Below, in pieces: positions 21,047 to 21,804 of a stretch of 21,804 nucleotides of DNA; the first letter of the stretch is position 1; every line of letters begins with the position of its first letter. This DNA is from Aquificota bacterium (GTDB lineage: Bacteria; Aquificota; Aquificia; Aquificales; Aquificaceae). Below the pieces are notes generated by a model. It had not been told where the DNA came from, searched no databases, and saw only the letters and a list, made by a program, of their open reading frames with translations. The position numbers and the translations under genes were made by a program. Location of the stretch: NCBI GenBank assembly GCA_013153455.1, contig JAADEK010000062.1, positions 1 through 21,804 on the forward strand, given 5' to 3'.

Positions 21047-21496
21047 ATGGCGGAGCTTCACGACCTTCAACCCCACTGGGGAGCGACAAGGGAGAGAAAG
21101 CGCGTAGGAAGAGGTATAGGCTCCGGTCACGGTAAGACCGCGGGCAGGGGACACAAGGGACAAAAGTCCCGCTCCGGCGACAAGAACCTCCCTCCTCACT
21201 TTGAGGGTGGGCAAACACCCCTATACATGCGTATACCGAAGCGCGGTTTTAGGAATCCCCGTCGCAGGGAGTTTACACCCGTGAACGTGGGTGTTCTTGA
21301 TAAACTCTTTGAGGAGGGAACGGAGATAACGCCCGCCCTGCTTGCGAGCAGGGGACTGTGCGATGAGAAGGATAAGGTAAAGATTCTCGGGGACGGTGAG
21401 CTCACAAAGAGGTTTACGGTAAAGGCTCACGCCTTCTCAAAGTCCGCAAAGGAGAAGATAGAAAAAGCGGGCGGTAAATGGGAAATCATATCCTGA
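21047..21496 (+). CDS. rplO: 50S ribosomal protein L15
   Basis: L15 is a late-assembly large-subunit protein. The 149-residue sequence shows [45 protein letters not shown] features, of which the Gly/Arg-rich stretch at about residues 20-40 is the family signature. [17 protein letters not shown] and the C-terminal [18 protein letters not shown] follow. AAGGAGGTAAAAG precedes the ATG. In most bacteria secY comes next; here rplU starts 13 bp downstream instead. Confidence 0.98.
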   Translation: MAELHDLQPHWGATRERKRVGRGIGSGHGKTAGRGHKGQKSRSGDKNLPPHFEGGQTPLYMRIPKRGFRNPRRREFTPVNVGVLDKLFEEGTEITPALLASRGLCDEKDKVKILGDGELTKRFTVKAHAFSKSAKEKIEKAGGKWEIIS

Positions 21497-21509
21497 AGGA
21501 GGGAAAGCC

Positions 21510-21804
21510 ATGTATGCGGTGATAAAGACGGGAGGAAAACAATACAGGGTAGAGGAAGGTATGAAGTTAAAGGTTGAGAAGCTTCCGTATGAGGTCGGTC
21601 AAACGGTTGAGTTTGACGCGTTGATGATAAAAAAGGACGACGGGAGCGTTGAGCTAAACAAGGGAAAGGTGGTCGCAAAAATCCTCGCCCACGGAAAGGG
21701 AAAGAAACTCATAGTCTTTAAATACAGACCGAAGAAAAACTACAGAAGGTGGAAGGGTCACCGCCAGCCCTACACCGAGATACAGATAGAGAAGATATCG
21801 GAGT
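21510..21804 (+). CDS. rplU: 50S ribosomal protein L21, 3' end cut by window edge
   Basis: L21 binds 23S rRNA domain III together with L20. Ninety-eight codons are visible from ATG 21510, behind GAAGGAGGGAAAG. They begin [17 protein letters not shown], the family N-terminus, and continue through [53 protein letters not shown], which contains the L21 signature. The family averages about 103 residues, so only a handful are missing. Its usual partner is rpmA (L27). Finding it right after rplO is unusual. Confidence 0.96.
   Translation, partial: MYAVIKTGGKQYRVEEGMKLKVEKLPYEVGQTVEFDALMIKKDDGSVELNKGKVVAKILAHGKGKKLIVFKYRPKKNYRRWKGHRQPYTEIQIEKISE

Noticed and set aside
1..21804. CRISPR arrays, tRNA or rRNA genes
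   Set aside because: No regularly spaced direct repeats or tRNA-like cloverleaf segments were seen; the intergenic gaps are too short to hold them.

Overview
The window is a dense, unbroken piece of a bacterial chromosome, about half G+C in the lines I sampled. It most likely comes from a thermophilic member of the Aquificaceae (Aquifex/Hydrogenobacter/Thermocrinis group). The reasons are a ribosomal protein S8 with the roughly 40-residue insertion known from Aquifex, a futalosine-pathway menaquinone enzyme (MqnC), a Gram-negative lipid A gene set (lpxA, lpxB), heavy use of ATA and AGG codons, and very tight gene packing. I cannot name the genus from the sequence.

Layout. 1-2680: the 3' end of a GT4 glycosyltransferase, then pdxJ (vitamin B6), converging with hemW (radical SAM heme chaperone). 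2716-4742: an operon of a small helical protein, lpxB, and a membrane protein with a YHS/NosL-like cysteine domain. It converges with, and overlaps by 72 bp, a leftward pair (NTF2-like lipoprotein and GT9 heptosyltransferase). 6124-8497: HIT protein, ribF and ribD in an ATGA-coupled flavin operon, converging with a leftward mqnC and a tandem-repeat DUF2795-like gene. 10148-11549: leuD, then an AT-richer two-gene module (nucleotidyltransferase plus small helical protein). 11550-12850: a leftward pair of a small membrane coiled-coil protein and a secreted matrixin-type metalloprotease with a Gly-Gly-Gly-Cys C-terminal sorting-like tail. 12896-16100: leftward lpxA, glmU and an AEC-family transporter. 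16156-16920: murI. 16995-end: a ribosomal protein operon in spc order (L14, L24, L5, S14, S8, L6, L18, S5, L30, L15), followed by L21 where SecY would normally stand.

Functional links. GlmU makes UDP-GlcNAc, the substrate of the adjacent LpxA, and LpxB acts later in the same lipid A pathway; the two glycosyltransferases probably serve the outer envelope and MurI feeds peptidoglycan. RibF and RibD form a flavin unit.

Things that stand out. (1) Several operon-leading genes have no Shine-Dalgarno site but carry a -10-like hexamer 6-7 nt before the ATG, suggesting leaderless transcripts, while the ribosomal operon has strong Shine-Dalgarno sites throughout. (2) A perfect 11-bp stem with a CUUG tetraloop and a T tract, that is, an intrinsic-terminator look-alike, lies inside ribF, while none of the gene ends shows one. 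(3) The metalloprotease has a tripartite GGGC sorting tail. (4) L30 carries a 65-residue extension I do not recognise. (5) The nucleotidyltransferase module looks acquired. No tRNA, rRNA, CRISPR array, insertion sequence or integrase was seen. The longest gene-free stretch is about 135 bp.
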